DNA from: Chelonoidis abingdonii
Lineage: Eukaryota; Chordata; Testudines; Testudinidae
Direction of reading: 5' to 3'
Assembly: GCF_003597395.2 (NCBI RefSeq)
Contig: NC_133774.1
Location: 49,751,518 to 49,815,517 of the forward strand
Length of the DNA stretch: 64,000 nucleotides
The notes beneath the pieces are model-generated. The model searched no databases. It worked only from the letters and a program-made list of their open reading frames with translations, and was not told the DNA's origin. Made by a program: the position numbers and the translations under genes. Positions 12,501 through 22,042 of this stretch are shown piece after piece; the stretch's first letter is position 1; every line of letters starts with the position of its first letter.

Positions 12501-15500
12501 GTGTAGCAACTCAAAAAAAAATATAAAGACATTTATAAAAAGAGCCACTTACCATCATTCTGACAAACTGGGACAATTAGCACAGGGAACACACTATTGT
12601 CTCACATCTGAATTCTTTAGCTATTAGACAATATATTTAGTTGCTGTTCTTTTTATGGCAATATTTTTTAAATGCAAGAGACATTACTGATTCTGAGGAG
12701 GAAGAACATTCTATTGAAGTCAATGGTGATTTAACACTATTGCTAAATGTCATGAAAGTTAGTTACTGTACATGCTTGTTAGCTATTTTTCTGACTCAAT
12801 AGCTCTGCCATGAAGAGTTTCTGCAGATACCAATATACTGAGTTAATAATTACTGGGAAAAAAAATGCTTAACATGATGCCAAACCTGCAGAACTATTCA
12901 GACTCTGCCTCAGACTGCAAGCGAAGTCAGCATGAATACTGTGACTGGTCATTAAACAAACCCTAGTAATAGCAATTATCTGAATGTTTCTATTGTTACT
13001 TACAGCTTTTTCTTTTCGTTTCTGTTTGATCATGTTGGAGAGAACTTTAGCCCGGGACTGGCCCTCTCTATCCAGCAGGTATGCTGGCACAGCTCCCTCT
13101 GGGGTTTTCTCATCATTCTTTTGTTTGGTGTTTCTCTTTTCGTGCATCTTAATGCTAAAAGGAAAAATACCAAGTATTCAGAAAAACATCCTCAGGGTGT
13201 GCAAAAAAAATCTAATGTAGAAGCTTGACAACATGAGCTACTATCACATTGGCCTGTCATCTTAAGCCTTATGTATGCTCAGAGGCTCTCTTTAAAGATA
13301 GAAATAATTTCTAACTGCAGCATTTATGACAAATTATCTATGCTGTCTTGTGGACAAGCTAAATAAATCAAAATATTTTTCTTCTAATTAATTCAGTTAT
13401 AATAAATTGTGGGTATTATCTGCAACAATATAGGGGAAAAGTTTCAAACAGAAGTGTGATTTTAACTTGACAGTGTTTAAGATTAGTATGGTAATGTATT
13501 TTAAGATCCAAATAATATAGTATAAACCACTGTGCTTTTTCTGTTAACAGTTTACAAGAAGGGCAACAGAGACATATCTGAATGAATATGAAAGTCATGG
13601 AAAGCCCTTAAATGCATTTCCTTGTATTGTTGCATTAAACCCCACCTCATGATTGGTACATCAGTGTAAGATCTAAAAGCAGTTCTAGTGTTTAACATTC
13701 ATCACTGGTAGTGCTTCTAGTGCTAGATCCACTGATAGCATCTAATGGTAGGAACAGTTTTGACAGGGGAGAGCAAGGAGGAGAAATATTTTAATTAGGT
13801 CTCAAAACAATTTGTTCCTGCAAGTCATATGCATTTTTTCAAGTTTTAGTGTGCAATTCAAACAGGCCTCTATGGACAGTAGTTTAATAATTCATAACTA
13901 TATCAGTGTCTAGTCAAGACCTTAAACTACCATGAGAGCTCAACCATGTCAAGGAAAAAATGGATACGCACGTCTTTTTCATTTGTATCTTCTCAGCATG
14001 GCGCTGCTTATGGTAGAGTTTGGCCTTCAGTCCAATCAATTTCTTGGCCTTCTTTGACCGTTCATGAGCCTCACGGCCCTCCTTCTTCCTCTTCTTCTCA
14101 TGGTAATCCAAGCGATAGCCATATCGCTTGCGGTGTAACTCTATGTAATCGTTCTGTGGCTGTACATGAAAGGAGATATTTTGTTTAGAAGTTAGCAAAG
14201 TGTGGCAAAGCTTTTTGCACAATATACTCAATTTCCTCTTATCTGCATAGTGTGTATCGGAGATCTGATATTCACCATGATGGAATACTTCTTGGAGATA
14301 GCTGGTTCCAAAACTGCTGGATGCATCACACATGACATGGTCAATTAATAATGGACTGATAAGAGTATGATGCTGTTACAACAATCACTGTACAAACACA
14401 AATTACTTTAGGATCACAAATCTGAAAGAGAGAGACTAAACAGGTGGGGTTCCTACACTGTTCAGGACAGAATGCACACACAGGGCCTAGAGTCCACACA
14501 TACCTCACTCCTGAGGTCAGCTTAGTGTTAACTCAAACAAAAACAGAGCTAATCCTCAGTCTGAAGCTTGGTTGTTCCCAGAGTTTCCCTGCAGAACTGC
14601 CTCTCCCAGAGAGATAAAGCAGATATTCCCAGGTTTACTTGACCACGCACTTGTTGGGTGATCGGTCTCTCTCTTCCATTATGAAAAGTGGGTATAATAA
14701 TCTTTCCCTACCTCATATGGGCATTGTGAGAATAAACACATTTAAGGTTGTGAGGCACTCATTATGGTAATGGAGGCCATATGTACAATTGATATCCTGT
14801 TTGCAATTAATGATAAGTATCTGCTTCCATGATTCATGCACCCAACTTCAGGATAACTCAAAAGAGAAGTCCTGTATCCCTATACAGGGTCCTGGGAGCC
14901 TGCCCATATTAATGAAGACCTACTATATTGGATTCCTCCTCCACTTGACAGCCCTTTCCTAGTGCTCTTGTTTAACCACACAGGAATTCAAGAGTGGCTT
15001 GTGTGAAAATGATGAGCACTTGAAGTTAAAGTTCAGATTTACAAGATAGTCCTCTTAAGTGCCCAATGTTTAAATATCTACAGAGTTAGCTGAGTTGTCA
15101 CCATCAGACCATCTCCTGCTTGTTACAAAACAGATACAATTCTCTTCTTCCATCCTAGCTTAGAGGAGCAATAGCTGGATTAGTTGACTGGGGTTCGTTT
15201 GTAGGAGAGTGATGCGTGTCTGACTGAGATCCCCTTCACAGAGACTAAGCTGGGGGGCAGAGGGCATAGCACAGTACCGAGTTATCATGCTGATGCTCTG
15301 TCTATATGCACAGGGAGGCACCAGCTGAAATGCCGCAGTGGGGGCTGAAGACAGGCCACTTACCCCAGGACACTAGTTTTTGAACTGTGGGGCGCATCCC
15401 TTGCAGGGGAGGGAGGGAGAGGGGGAGGGCGCGTCCAGAGGGGTGTCCGCTGGGGCAGGGCAGAAATGAGGAGTCTCGGGGGGTGGGGGAAAGGGAGGCA

Positions 15501-15950
15501 CCGGAAAGCCCAGACCCAGCAGCAGCCTGCTGCTCTCCCGGGCGCTGTCCCATGGCTTTAGCCATCTCATTCACCGTGGCCCGACGGCGCTGGTATGGTC
15601 AGACACGCGCATTTTAAACCCTCCACAGCTCCGCACTGTCACGGGCTCCTCCGCCGCGCCAGCCGTGAGCCACCCGCTCCCCGCCGCGGAGCGCCTGGGA
15701 CGGGGGCTGTCCCGAGTCTCGCCGCAGCCAGGCCGGCCTGTTTCCGAGGAACAGGCTCCCGGGACGTGACGCTACGAAGGAGGCACAAGGCCCCGCTCTC
15801 TCGGGACAGGCCGGCTCGGGGGCCGCTGAGGACAAGGGGGCTCCGCGTACGCCTGGCCCAAGGCCCGCTCCAGGCGCAGTCACCTCGCCCCCCCTTCCCT
15901 CGGTGGAGACGCTCTTCACCCCTCCCAGCGCCGCCTGCTCCTCTCACCAT
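9477..15950 (-). CDS. NSA2: NSA2 ribosome biogenesis factor (complete, 6 exons)
   Basis: Encodes the nucleolar 60S pre-ribosome assembly factor NSA2 (TINP1), needed for processing of the 27S-type precursor and maturation of the large subunit. Coding exons on the minus strand: 15948-15950, 13972-14159, 13004-13154, 12215-12394, 10704-10896 and 9477-9544. They sum to 783 bases, 261 codons, giving 260 residues, the length of human NSA2. All introns are GT-AG and all phases agree. The N-terminal 75 residues are very Lys/Arg-rich ([20 protein letters not shown], then EKKRKK) and probably act in nuclear targeting and RNA contact. The C-terminal part ([20 protein letters not shown], then GVITKGT) is the S8e-like beta-barrel domain of the family. 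The protein ends CINAVLLV. Exon 1 contributes only the ATG. The gene is head-to-head with GFM2 and tail-to-tail with FAM169A. Nothing in it is broken. Confidence 0.97.
9641..10025 (+). repeat. Reptile retroposon copy (GGTCAGACC family)
   Basis: Begins tacataagaatggc, contains gggtcagaccaaaggtcc and gagttccacaggttg, and runs to about 10025. A second copy of the same family lies at 28733-29072 in GFM2. I associate it with turtle and crocodile genomes, probably CR1-related, but its class was not verified. Confidence 0.75.
10346..10460. repeat. Palindromic 'gatcctgca' interspersed repeat
   Basis: Contains tgatcctgcaaatactta, an internal ggaactactcac segment and a partly complementary end, so single strands can fold. 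Weaker relatives occur near 1595, 3745, 5725, 6375, 23440, 35175, 37165 and 55115. Confidence 0.5.
10704..10896 (-). CDS. NSA2: NSA2 coding exon 5
   Basis: 193 bases from [18 protein letters not shown] to VTQGGKVIW; the last base is the first of the split Gly codon. Acceptor aacag, donor GTAAGT. Carries most of the S8e-like fold. Confidence 0.95.
11340..11528 (-). repeat. MIR-like SINE
   Basis: Reverse complement of the MIR core: acagggaaactgaggga, then cttgcctgaggtcacccagc and agccactgcctccc. The whole central CORE region is recognisable. Confidence 0.8.
11553..11682 (+). mobile_element. CR1-type LINE, 3' end
   Basis: 5'-truncated CR1 tail: aaacacctgtcaggggtgat, then ggtccattccagcc, ending in the octamer-type terminus tttctatgatt. 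CR1 copies are usually cut short at the 5' end like this. Confidence 0.8.
11754..11937. mobile_element. hAT family 'TAAGGCT', copy 1
   Basis: 184-bp element starting taaggttatgag and ending gtcttaacctta, flanked by the perfect octamer attatcac on both sides (11746-11753 and 11938-11945). It shares tgtccatgacttttactaaa with the copies at 32168, 42228 and 62663. This is the shortest copy. Confidence 0.85.
11985..12182. mobile_element. Charlie-like non-autonomous hAT
   Basis: 198-bp element with terminal inverted repeats caggggttctcagac and gtttgagaacccctg, flanked by the perfect 8-bp duplication ctctaaac (11977-11984 and 12183-12190). The termini are typical of Charlie-type hATs. It ends only about 30 bases from the donor of NSA2 exon 4. 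Confidence 0.9.
12215..12394 (-). CDS. NSA2: NSA2 coding exon 4
   Basis: 180 bases, exactly 60 codons, from [13 protein letters not shown] to [12 protein letters not shown], followed by donor GTAAGT. Confidence 0.95.
13004..13154 (-). CDS. NSA2: NSA2 coding exon 3
   Basis: 151 bases after acceptor ttttag, ending in phase 0 before GTAAGT. Encodes [20 protein letters not shown] and continues through [20 protein letters not shown] to KRKEKA. Confidence 0.95.
13972..14159 (-). CDS. NSA2: NSA2 coding exon 2
   Basis: 188 bases between acceptor tacag and donor GTGCGT. Encodes residues 2-63, the basic N-terminal region from [11 protein letters not shown] to KIQMKK; the last codon (Thr-64) is split after two bases. 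Confidence 0.95.
14665..14775 (+). repeat. MIR-like SINE fragment
   Basis: Contains the MIR segment aagtgggtataataatc, then cctacctcatatgggc and ttgtgagaataaa, in sense orientation. Confidence 0.65.
15948..15950 (-). CDS. NSA2: NSA2 coding exon 1 (start codon only)
   Basis: On the minus strand gccgccATG is followed directly by the donor GTGAGA, so this exon supplies just Met-1. The context is an excellent Kozak site, and the same bases (ccatggcggc) form a YY1-like motif on the plus strand. Exon 2 continues with Pro-Gln-Asn, as in other NSA2 proteins. Confidence 0.9.
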
Positions 15951-16458
15951 GGCGGCCTAGCTCGTGGGGCCGGGGGCGGCCCTCAACAGCTCGCGATCGG
16001 GTCTCTGCCGCCGGCGATCCCGTCCGGCCGCCGCACGACGAGAAAGAAAAGACTGGTGACTCCGGGAAAGGCCTCCGGGTAGAACCACTTCCGGTACCGA
16101 CACTTTCGTTCCGCCGATAGCAAGCGGTACACGCCGCTTTTGGCCTAGGCCCTTCCCTTCCACCCGCCTCGGGGCGTCAAAAAAAGCCTGAATCATAACC
16201 CAGTAGCTGAATCGCCATCAAGGCCTGCTGGGACAAACCTGCGGGTCCCGGAACTCAGGGAGAGTCGGTGGGGCTGGCCGGGAGGGAGAGAAAGGACACC
16301 GCGCCGCGGTGCGATCTGGGACGACGCTTCTTCGTCATAGGCTTTGGCTGCTGCGCGGCTGGGCGGGGAGGAAGTGGAAGGAAGTTGTTGGTGCTGATCG
16401 GGGGTGACCTGAGGCTGCCACCCTTCTCCGCACGGGGACACCGGACGCGCGAGGGAGA

Positions 16459-16494
<36 letters not shown>
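16459..16494. repeat. GGCTCC hexanucleotide repeat
   Basis: Six perfect tandem copies of GGCTCC, followed by a cgccccc-type run to about 16507, located just upstream of or inside the GFM2 non-coding first exon. Confidence 0.95.
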
Positions 16495-16507
16495 CGCCCC
16501 CGCCCCC

Positions 16508-16580
16508 TTCTCTGCACCCATCGTGCGCCGAGCCGGAGTGAGCGAGGCGGCTCCGGGAGCTGGTGTCCTGGCTGCAGCCG
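16508..16580 (+). other. GFM2: GFM2 non-coding exon 1, 3' part
   Basis: A consensus donor (gcagccg before gtgagt at 16581) lies in the CpG island on the GFM2 strand. The first coding exon is 7 kb away and has 5' UTR and its own acceptor, so a spliced leader exon ending here is inferred. The 5' boundary is not visible; the stated start is arbitrary. Confidence 0.55.
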
Positions 16581-16784
16581 GTGAGTGTTGCCGGGCAGCG
16601 GAGCCCTGGGGCTGAGTGCGACCTGTCGCGCCGGAGAGGCCGGGGGTGCCGAGCGCTGCCCCCGTCCAGACTCCCTGCTACTGTGGGTCACTGACGGCGT
16701 TTTTTGGCGCTGATAGCGGCATCTCCCAGGCTCTGTGCCAGCTCCCTAAGAGGCCAGGCGGGATCCCTGCCAAATGCGGCCTGA

Positions 16785-16880
16785 GGGGCAGGGAGGCAAA
16801 GTGACTTGCCCAAGGGGTGTGTGGAATCCAACCTTGAGGCCCAGTCTAGTGCCTTAACCACACAGCCAGCCTGACTTTCT
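16785..16880 (-). repeat. MIR-like SINE fragment
   Basis: Antisense MIR: gaggcaaagtgacttgccca, then gtgccttaaccacacagcc. Confidence 0.65.
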
Positions 16881-17532
16881 GCTGGCGTTGAGGTTGGTGA
16901 TGCTTGGGGAGTTTTGTTTCTCATCTCACTTTTTCATTAGAAGCCATTATTGGTAACAGGTCATTAATATTTGTAACTGTACTTCGTGTTGTCATTACTG
17001 AGACAGTACATTGTTTAAAATAGAGAAACTTAATGTAAAAAGAAAATGTATATGGAAAGCTTTAGGCTAATGATTCGTGGTAAAGCGCAAGGGTTCCCGT
17101 CTAGATTATGGCCCTATTGTGATGTTTGCACTACAAACCTTTCTGTGGAAATCTCATAGTCTGCCTGATGCAGGATTGTTATCTGCATGGATGGTTTGCT
17201 ACACCTGCACAGATTGCAATGCATGACCTAAACAAACATGACTTACCAGAAGGACATGGAGAGGAGGGGAAGTAACAGTAATGGAGAAAATAAGGTTATG
17301 TAGATTTGTTGTGTGTTTAATTTCAAGTTTGAATTCAAACTTTTTAATATTAATCAATGTTGAAATTATTAATGATATTTAACATTATTAATAATGGAGA
17401 GAACTAGACACTAATTTAACCAAAAATTTCTTTATTAAGTCCAAAGGCCAAATGGTATTTAGTGTAATAGCCTAAAAATAAGTAGTCAATACACCCAATA
17501 CACTAACAAAGTTTCCGTAGGCATGTGATCAG

Positions 17533-17683
17533 TGTACAGTAATTCCTCACTTCACCTTGTAGGTATCTTTGTGAAAAATGTGACTTTAAGCGAAATGATG
17601 TTAAGTGAATCCAATTTCCCCATAAGAATAAATGTAAATGAGGGGATTAGGTTCCAGGGAACTTTTTTTTCGCCAGAAAAAAG

Positions 17684-17762
<79 letters not shown>
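17533..17762. mobile_element. Turtle TIR transposon, left part
   Basis: Left end of a DNA-transposon-like repeat beginning gtacagtaattcctcactt, with aagcgaaatgatgttaagtg and gggattaggttccagg, then its internal CA/TA microsatellite. The right part resumes at 21241. The ends are inverted: the right terminus reads aagtgaggagttaacatac. I recall the family as common in turtles. No target-site duplication could be fixed. Confidence 0.7.
17684..17762. repeat. (CA)n(TA)n microsatellite
   Basis: About 12 CA repeats followed by two TA blocks. It is the site where the R4/Dong-type element is inserted, and related CA/TA repeats recur on the far side at 21246-21275. Confidence 0.95.
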
Positions 17763-17770
<8 letters not shown>

Positions 17771-20700
17771 TTCCCCTCTTACCCCTGTGGTGGTTATGCT
17801 GTCTTCCTCAACTCGGGTGTCTCTACCCAGAGGCCTGGGGAGTTGAGGGTTCTGCGTAGTTAGTATTTAGCTGTTCTAGCACTGACACTCGCTTCTGGAC
17901 AGAGGAGCTCTGATGTTGTGTTCCTGGGATAATGCTGTGGAGACTTCACCCAGCTATGGGATCCACAGCCCGAGTGCTCACTACCACCACTGGGACCATT
18001 TGGTCCTTTCACTTTCCACATCCTCTCTCTAGTTCCTCTTTCAGGCCTGGGGTATCTTGCTTCAAGCTTCTCTTTCCTTACTTCCTGATGTTGCCATGTT
18101 ATATCTTAGGCACTGCCTTTATATCGATCATCCACCTCGCCTGTTCTGCTGTCGCCTTGATCTGATATTACCACGACTGTCTTGGTGATTGGCCAGTACT
18201 GCCTGTCCGTCTGGATCGTGAGTCCCACGATCTCTTAAGCCCTCGGCCTATTTCTCGCACAACCCTTCTAATGGATCTCATATGTCTCGCCCATCTGTAC
18301 TTGGAGTGCTAGCCCTACGCTGTGCAGATGCTCCTGTACGCCAATTGCCAAGCCACTTGGTTGTGCCATTCAGTGTATTGCCTGTTCCTGCCTGCACTCT
18401 TATATCCTGCCACTATGTGTTGGACTGTCTCTGAAGGCCCTAGCTGACAGTCTGCACTCATCCTGCTCTACGTGTAGGTAGACCCCTGCGTTCAATGGTC
18501 TGTAGCCAGTGTACCTGTATCCTGTGCTGCCTCATGATCAGTGCCTCAGTGGGGTTTAGTCCAGCTATCCTCAGCCATGGTAGGTTGTCCCGTGTCGCAC
18601 CTCAGCTATTGTTGTATGTCATCCCATTGCGCGGTCTTTCTTGCATGGGCATTTGTTTCTGACTGGGTCTTCCTCTCATTCTGTGCTCACATTCTCTCAC
18701 AGCATCTAGGGGGCCATCTCACTGTGTACTCCTGGATGTTCCGGGTTTCAAAGCTTCTATCGGACATGGGATCTTACGAACTTCACCAGCCGCCTCCTTC
18801 TTTCTGGCTGACAGCTGGATTGACTTTGGGTGACCTTCGTGCATTGTGAGGAGCTTCAGGGTTTCACGTCAGGCAGCCTCCATGTCCTCCTTGTGGCAGC
18901 TCACTATTCGGCAGGGTATCTGGATGACGCGGGCGTGATTGTTGATGGGTTCTTCCCACTGAAGCTGGCTCTCAGGACTCGGTTTATCTTTGGTTGTGGG
19001 GATGTTGCTGTCTTCCTTGCCCCTCTCCTCGTCGTGGTCATTTCGCAGATGACCTGGGGGAGCCAATGTACTTGTAGCTTGTCTGTTTGTTCTGCTACGT
19101 GTGGCCCCGCTGGTAGTTTCCACCCCCTCACCGTCTTGATACCTTCCCTCTTACACACATCGCACACTTCTCCAGTCTGAATGCTCGATTTCCTCACTGG
19201 TGATCTCCAGGTCAGGTGGATTAGCGAGTCGATGTCTCGTTCATTCTTAGCTCAGCTTGACTGTCATCGACATGCTACGAGGAAGTGGGCTAGTGTAGTT
19301 CCCTGGAACTGTAACCAGGCCTTGTGACTTATCGGACTGAGGGGGTTTAAGGCTTATGCAGAACAGCAGCGTGGGGATAGGGCATTACCTTGGTATATGC
19401 GCACTTGATGGCCACTTGTGCAAAAGCTGCCTTGAGATTGACTTCATAGTCCCATCCTTGAGTTTCTTGAGGGAAGGTCCTTAGTGTCTGTTGACTCTGT
19501 ATAGCGCCAGACATCAACAGATCCATGTGTGCGCATTGAGATCGTAGCTTTCCTGTAGTCAAATCCAGCTCGTGCTCAGATTGGTCTGTCTAGACCTTGA
19601 AGTCTGGGCGAACTGCTCTATCTTATGAGCAACTGGGTGTTTTGAGCCCCTGTTGGTTGCCCAATTGCCCCTTTCTGAGCGTGCTCATTGTACTGCCCGT
19701 ATGTCCTGTCAGCTTGGCGGCTATGATGCTTGATAGGACTTTCATGTGTTGTTGGGGAGGCAGGTTACTTTGGCCGGTTCTGTTCCCTTGCAGAAGTACT
19801 TTCATGATCAGCACTGTCCTTCCTTGTGTTAGCCAGTTGGTGGGGAGCCTGCTGCTAGCAGCTGGTTCATCTGTGCTGCTAGTCGTTGATTGCACTGCTG
19901 TTAGTTTCTTAGCCAGTAGGTTGGATCATGTCTGTTCCAGGTGCTGTCCAGCTCTTCATTCTTTACCCGCTGCTGATGTCTTCTACTGGATTGGAGACGG
20001 TTCTGTTCTGGGAGATTACTGTGCTCTGTTCTCAGGTCCTGCAGGCCACTTTGCCACTGTTTATGAGTCTTCTCTTTTCTCCCATATGTTCTTCCCGTAT
20101 GATTCAGTTTCTGCTGCTGGTGGCGTGTTGGTTGCCACTTGCAGTTGCGAGTACACCTTGGATGGTTCTTTGGATGAACAAGGCATTACTTTTTTGGCCT
20201 CTGCCTCTCTAGGTTGTATCTCCTTAGCCGAGTAGCCAGTGCTCGTTGGAGCCTGTTTTAGCAGTCTCTGGGCTTCAGATGGAGTCAGCCCTTGTATTTT
20301 TCAGTAGCCAAGTCTACTTAATCATCGACCACCCTTCTGTAGTTCCACCAGCTGACTAACTTCTCTCCGAGTCGCCTTGATCTTATCTCCAACCTCATTT
20401 TCCAGGTGGGTACCATACTGTTGTTGTTTCTTGATCGTGTAGCCAAAGCATCTCCAGGATTACAGAGGCTGGTAGTGTTATACCATTCATTGTTTGAGTT
20501 ATGGTGCGTAGAGGGATTGTCGATGAGGGCTCTATGGGGCATCTTCTAACATACTTATCTGATAGGTATCTTCTCCACTGAGCGCTGGAATCGATTCTCG
20601 AGGATTGACTTTAAGCTAGTTTCTCCATGATCTTATGCCTACATATCAGCTGCTGTTGCTCTGCAATGGAAGGGGGTGGCAGTGAGTTTCAGCTTCAGGT

Positions 20701-20771
20701 GTGGGCTGCCACATCCACTTGTTCTTCCAGGTCTTCTTGCCAGTCTGGGGAGTAATGTGAGTTTGTCTATC

Positions 20772-21203
20772 TCAAGCTGTGAGAGCAGCTCCCTTTATTA
20801 TGTTGAAGCGTGGGTAACTAGCTGATTTCTCAGTAAGTGTGGATTGTAAGTCTTTTGTCCATCCTAGTCCCCCTCTACATGTCCCCTGCTCATTAGGTTC
20901 TTCTGTGTAGTAGCATTCCCATTCCAATTCCAACGGTTCTGCTTGTCTTCGTCCATGTAATGTTTGTTCAGTAGCCCACTTATCACCAGATGTGCCTGGT
21001 TCCTTCAACATCTGGCGCAAGATCCTTGTTAAGTCCGGAGCTGACGTCCAAGCCGGCATGACTCTCCTAGTTCGTGTCACTCTCATATTTGAGGTAGGCA
21101 GGTGAAGCGTTAGGGGGTCTTTTGCCCAAGAACCCCTACTGGAAAGTTGGGTACCAACTGAGATTCGAACCCCGGTCTCTCGTATCAAAGGGCGGTCTCC
21201 CAT
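20772..21203 (-). pseudogene. R4/Dong-type N-terminal ORF fragment (143 codons)
   Basis: Longest surviving open stretch of the retrotransposon. It contains APDLTRILRQMLKEPGTSG and LEWECYYTEEPNEQG, matching the conserved N-terminal domain before the RT in this clade. The frame breaks before the RT domain, so no functional protein is expected. Confidence 0.6.
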
Positions 21204-21240
21204 ATCAAAGGGCGGCGCTCTTAACCACTACGCTATCCAG
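21161..21240 (-). other. tRNA-like pol III promoter at retrotransposon 5' end
   Basis: On the minus strand TAGCGTAGTGG (21225-21235) fits the A box exactly and GGTTCGAATCT (21161-21171) fits the B box with one mismatch. Between them about 20 bases (atcaaagggcgg core) are duplicated in tandem, which lengthens the A-B spacing. It is not a plausible intact tRNA gene. It resembles a SINE head fused to the start of the element. Confidence 0.65.
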
Positions 21241-22042
21241 TCGCAGTATATATACACACACACACACACACACACAGAGAGTATAAATTTTAAATAATTT
21301 AATACTTGTACATAGCGATGATTGTGAAGCTTGGTTGAGGTGGAGGAGTCAGAGGATGGGATATTTTCCAGGGAGTGCTTGATGAACCAGCAATTGACTG
21401 AGCCCTCAAGGGTTAACTCTCTGTCTACAAGGCAGCAGGAATGGAGGGTGGGGGAGAGAGCATCACAGACAGAGACACACACTGTGTGTGTGTGAGAGAG
21501 AGAGATGCGCATTTCCCCTTTAAGTACACTGCCTTGTTAATTAGATCAGCTTGCTGAGACCCTACCGCCAGCAAGCTCCCTCTGTCCTGAGCCCTGTTGA
21601 GTGTCCTCCTTGCTCTATGGAAGATGGGGTAAGCAGGGTGCAGGACCAGGAGGGAGGGGTAGACCCTGACAGTAGTCCCCTTCTTTCTACCCTCCCCCTG
21701 CACAGCAAGCAGGAGTCTTGGAGAGCAGCTCCAAGGCAGAGGGCAGGAGCAGCACATGGCAGTGGGGAGAGGGACAGGTGCAATTGCTAGCCTGCTGGGC
21801 AGCTGCTGCACACGAAACCTTAGGGAACTGGAGAGCTGATAGGGGGACTGTCAGTCCACCCTGGTTCCAAGCTAGCTGCAATGGGCTGCTGTTCCTGAAA
21901 GCAGTGGACAAAGCAGGCGGCTGCCAAATGACCTTAGAAGGGAGCATTGCACAACTTTAAACGAGCATGTTCTCTAATTGATCAGCAACATAACAATGAA
22001 ACAACGTTAACCGGGATGACTTTAAGTGAGGAGTTAACATAC
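21241..22042. mobile_element. Turtle TIR transposon, right part
   Basis: Continuation of the element interrupted at 17762: CA repeats, an AG-rich run near 21495, a GC-richer body with gcagtggggagagggac, and the terminus cgttaaccgggatgacttta and agtgaggagttaac. No coding capacity was seen. Confidence 0.65.

Larger units (their letters stand above)
9545..15947. other. NSA2 introns
   Basis: Five introns: 9545-10703, 10897-12214, 12395-13003, 13155-13971 and 14160-15947. The first holds a GGTCAGACC-type retroposon and a palindromic repeat. The second holds a MIR, a CR1 tail and two hAT elements. The third and fourth show nothing recognisable. The fifth holds a MIR piece and then the edge of the CpG island. 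No intronic snoRNA was identified by eye, although ribosome-biogenesis genes often host them. Confidence 0.6.
15400..16650. promoter_or_regulatory. CpG island with NSA2/GFM2 bidirectional promoter
   Basis: A GC-rich, CpG-dense block in an otherwise AT-rich window. It contains the NSA2 start codon (15950, minus) and the GFM2 first-exon donor (16580, plus), so both genes most likely start inside it and diverge. An ETS/GABP-type site, ccacttccgg, lies at 16085-16094 between the two starts, and a YY1-type ccatggcggc overlaps the NSA2 ATG. GABP and YY1 sites are common in promoters of ribosome-biogenesis and nuclear mitochondrial genes. No TATA box is evident. Long open frames here on both strands are GC artefacts. 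Confidence 0.85.
17763..21240 (-). mobile_element. Decayed R4/Dong-type non-LTR retrotransposon
   Basis: A 3.5-kb minus-strand element interrupting the TIR transposon. Frame-shifted translations carry the layout of an R4/Dong-clade protein. Near 21200-20770 is an N-terminal block with TWKECYY-like character (here LEWECYYTEEPNEQG). Near 20430 is PTWKMRLE. Near 19850 is LPTNWLTQGRTVLIMK, the RT fingers motif. At 19263-19274 is HVDD, equivalent to the catalytic MDD box. Near 19150 is REGIKTVRGWKLPAG, and near 18930 a thumb-like stretch. Stops and frameshifts separate all of them, so the element is dead. Its 3' end is an AATTATTTATTTA tail joining TA repeats, which suits the TAA/TA-repeat target preference described for Dong. 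Clade assignment is from remembered motifs. Confidence 0.72.

Noticed and set aside
15376..15500. Possible hAT fragment (gaactgtggggcgcatccc)
   Set aside because: One end resembles the element at 7456 but no second terminus or duplication was found, so it is not listed.
15302..16924. Many overlapping long open frames on both strands
   Set aside because: They lie in the CpG island where stops are rare, overlap each other, and match nothing; splicing and synteny explain the region as a promoter.
19597..20235. 212-codon plus-strand open frame
   Set aside because: It is antisense to the RT region of the decayed R4/Dong element, whose minus-strand motifs are recognisable; the plus frame is a by-product.
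21161..21240. A genuine tRNA gene
   Set aside because: The A-B spacing is stretched by an internal duplication and no acceptor stem pairing is evident; it belongs to the retrotransposon head.
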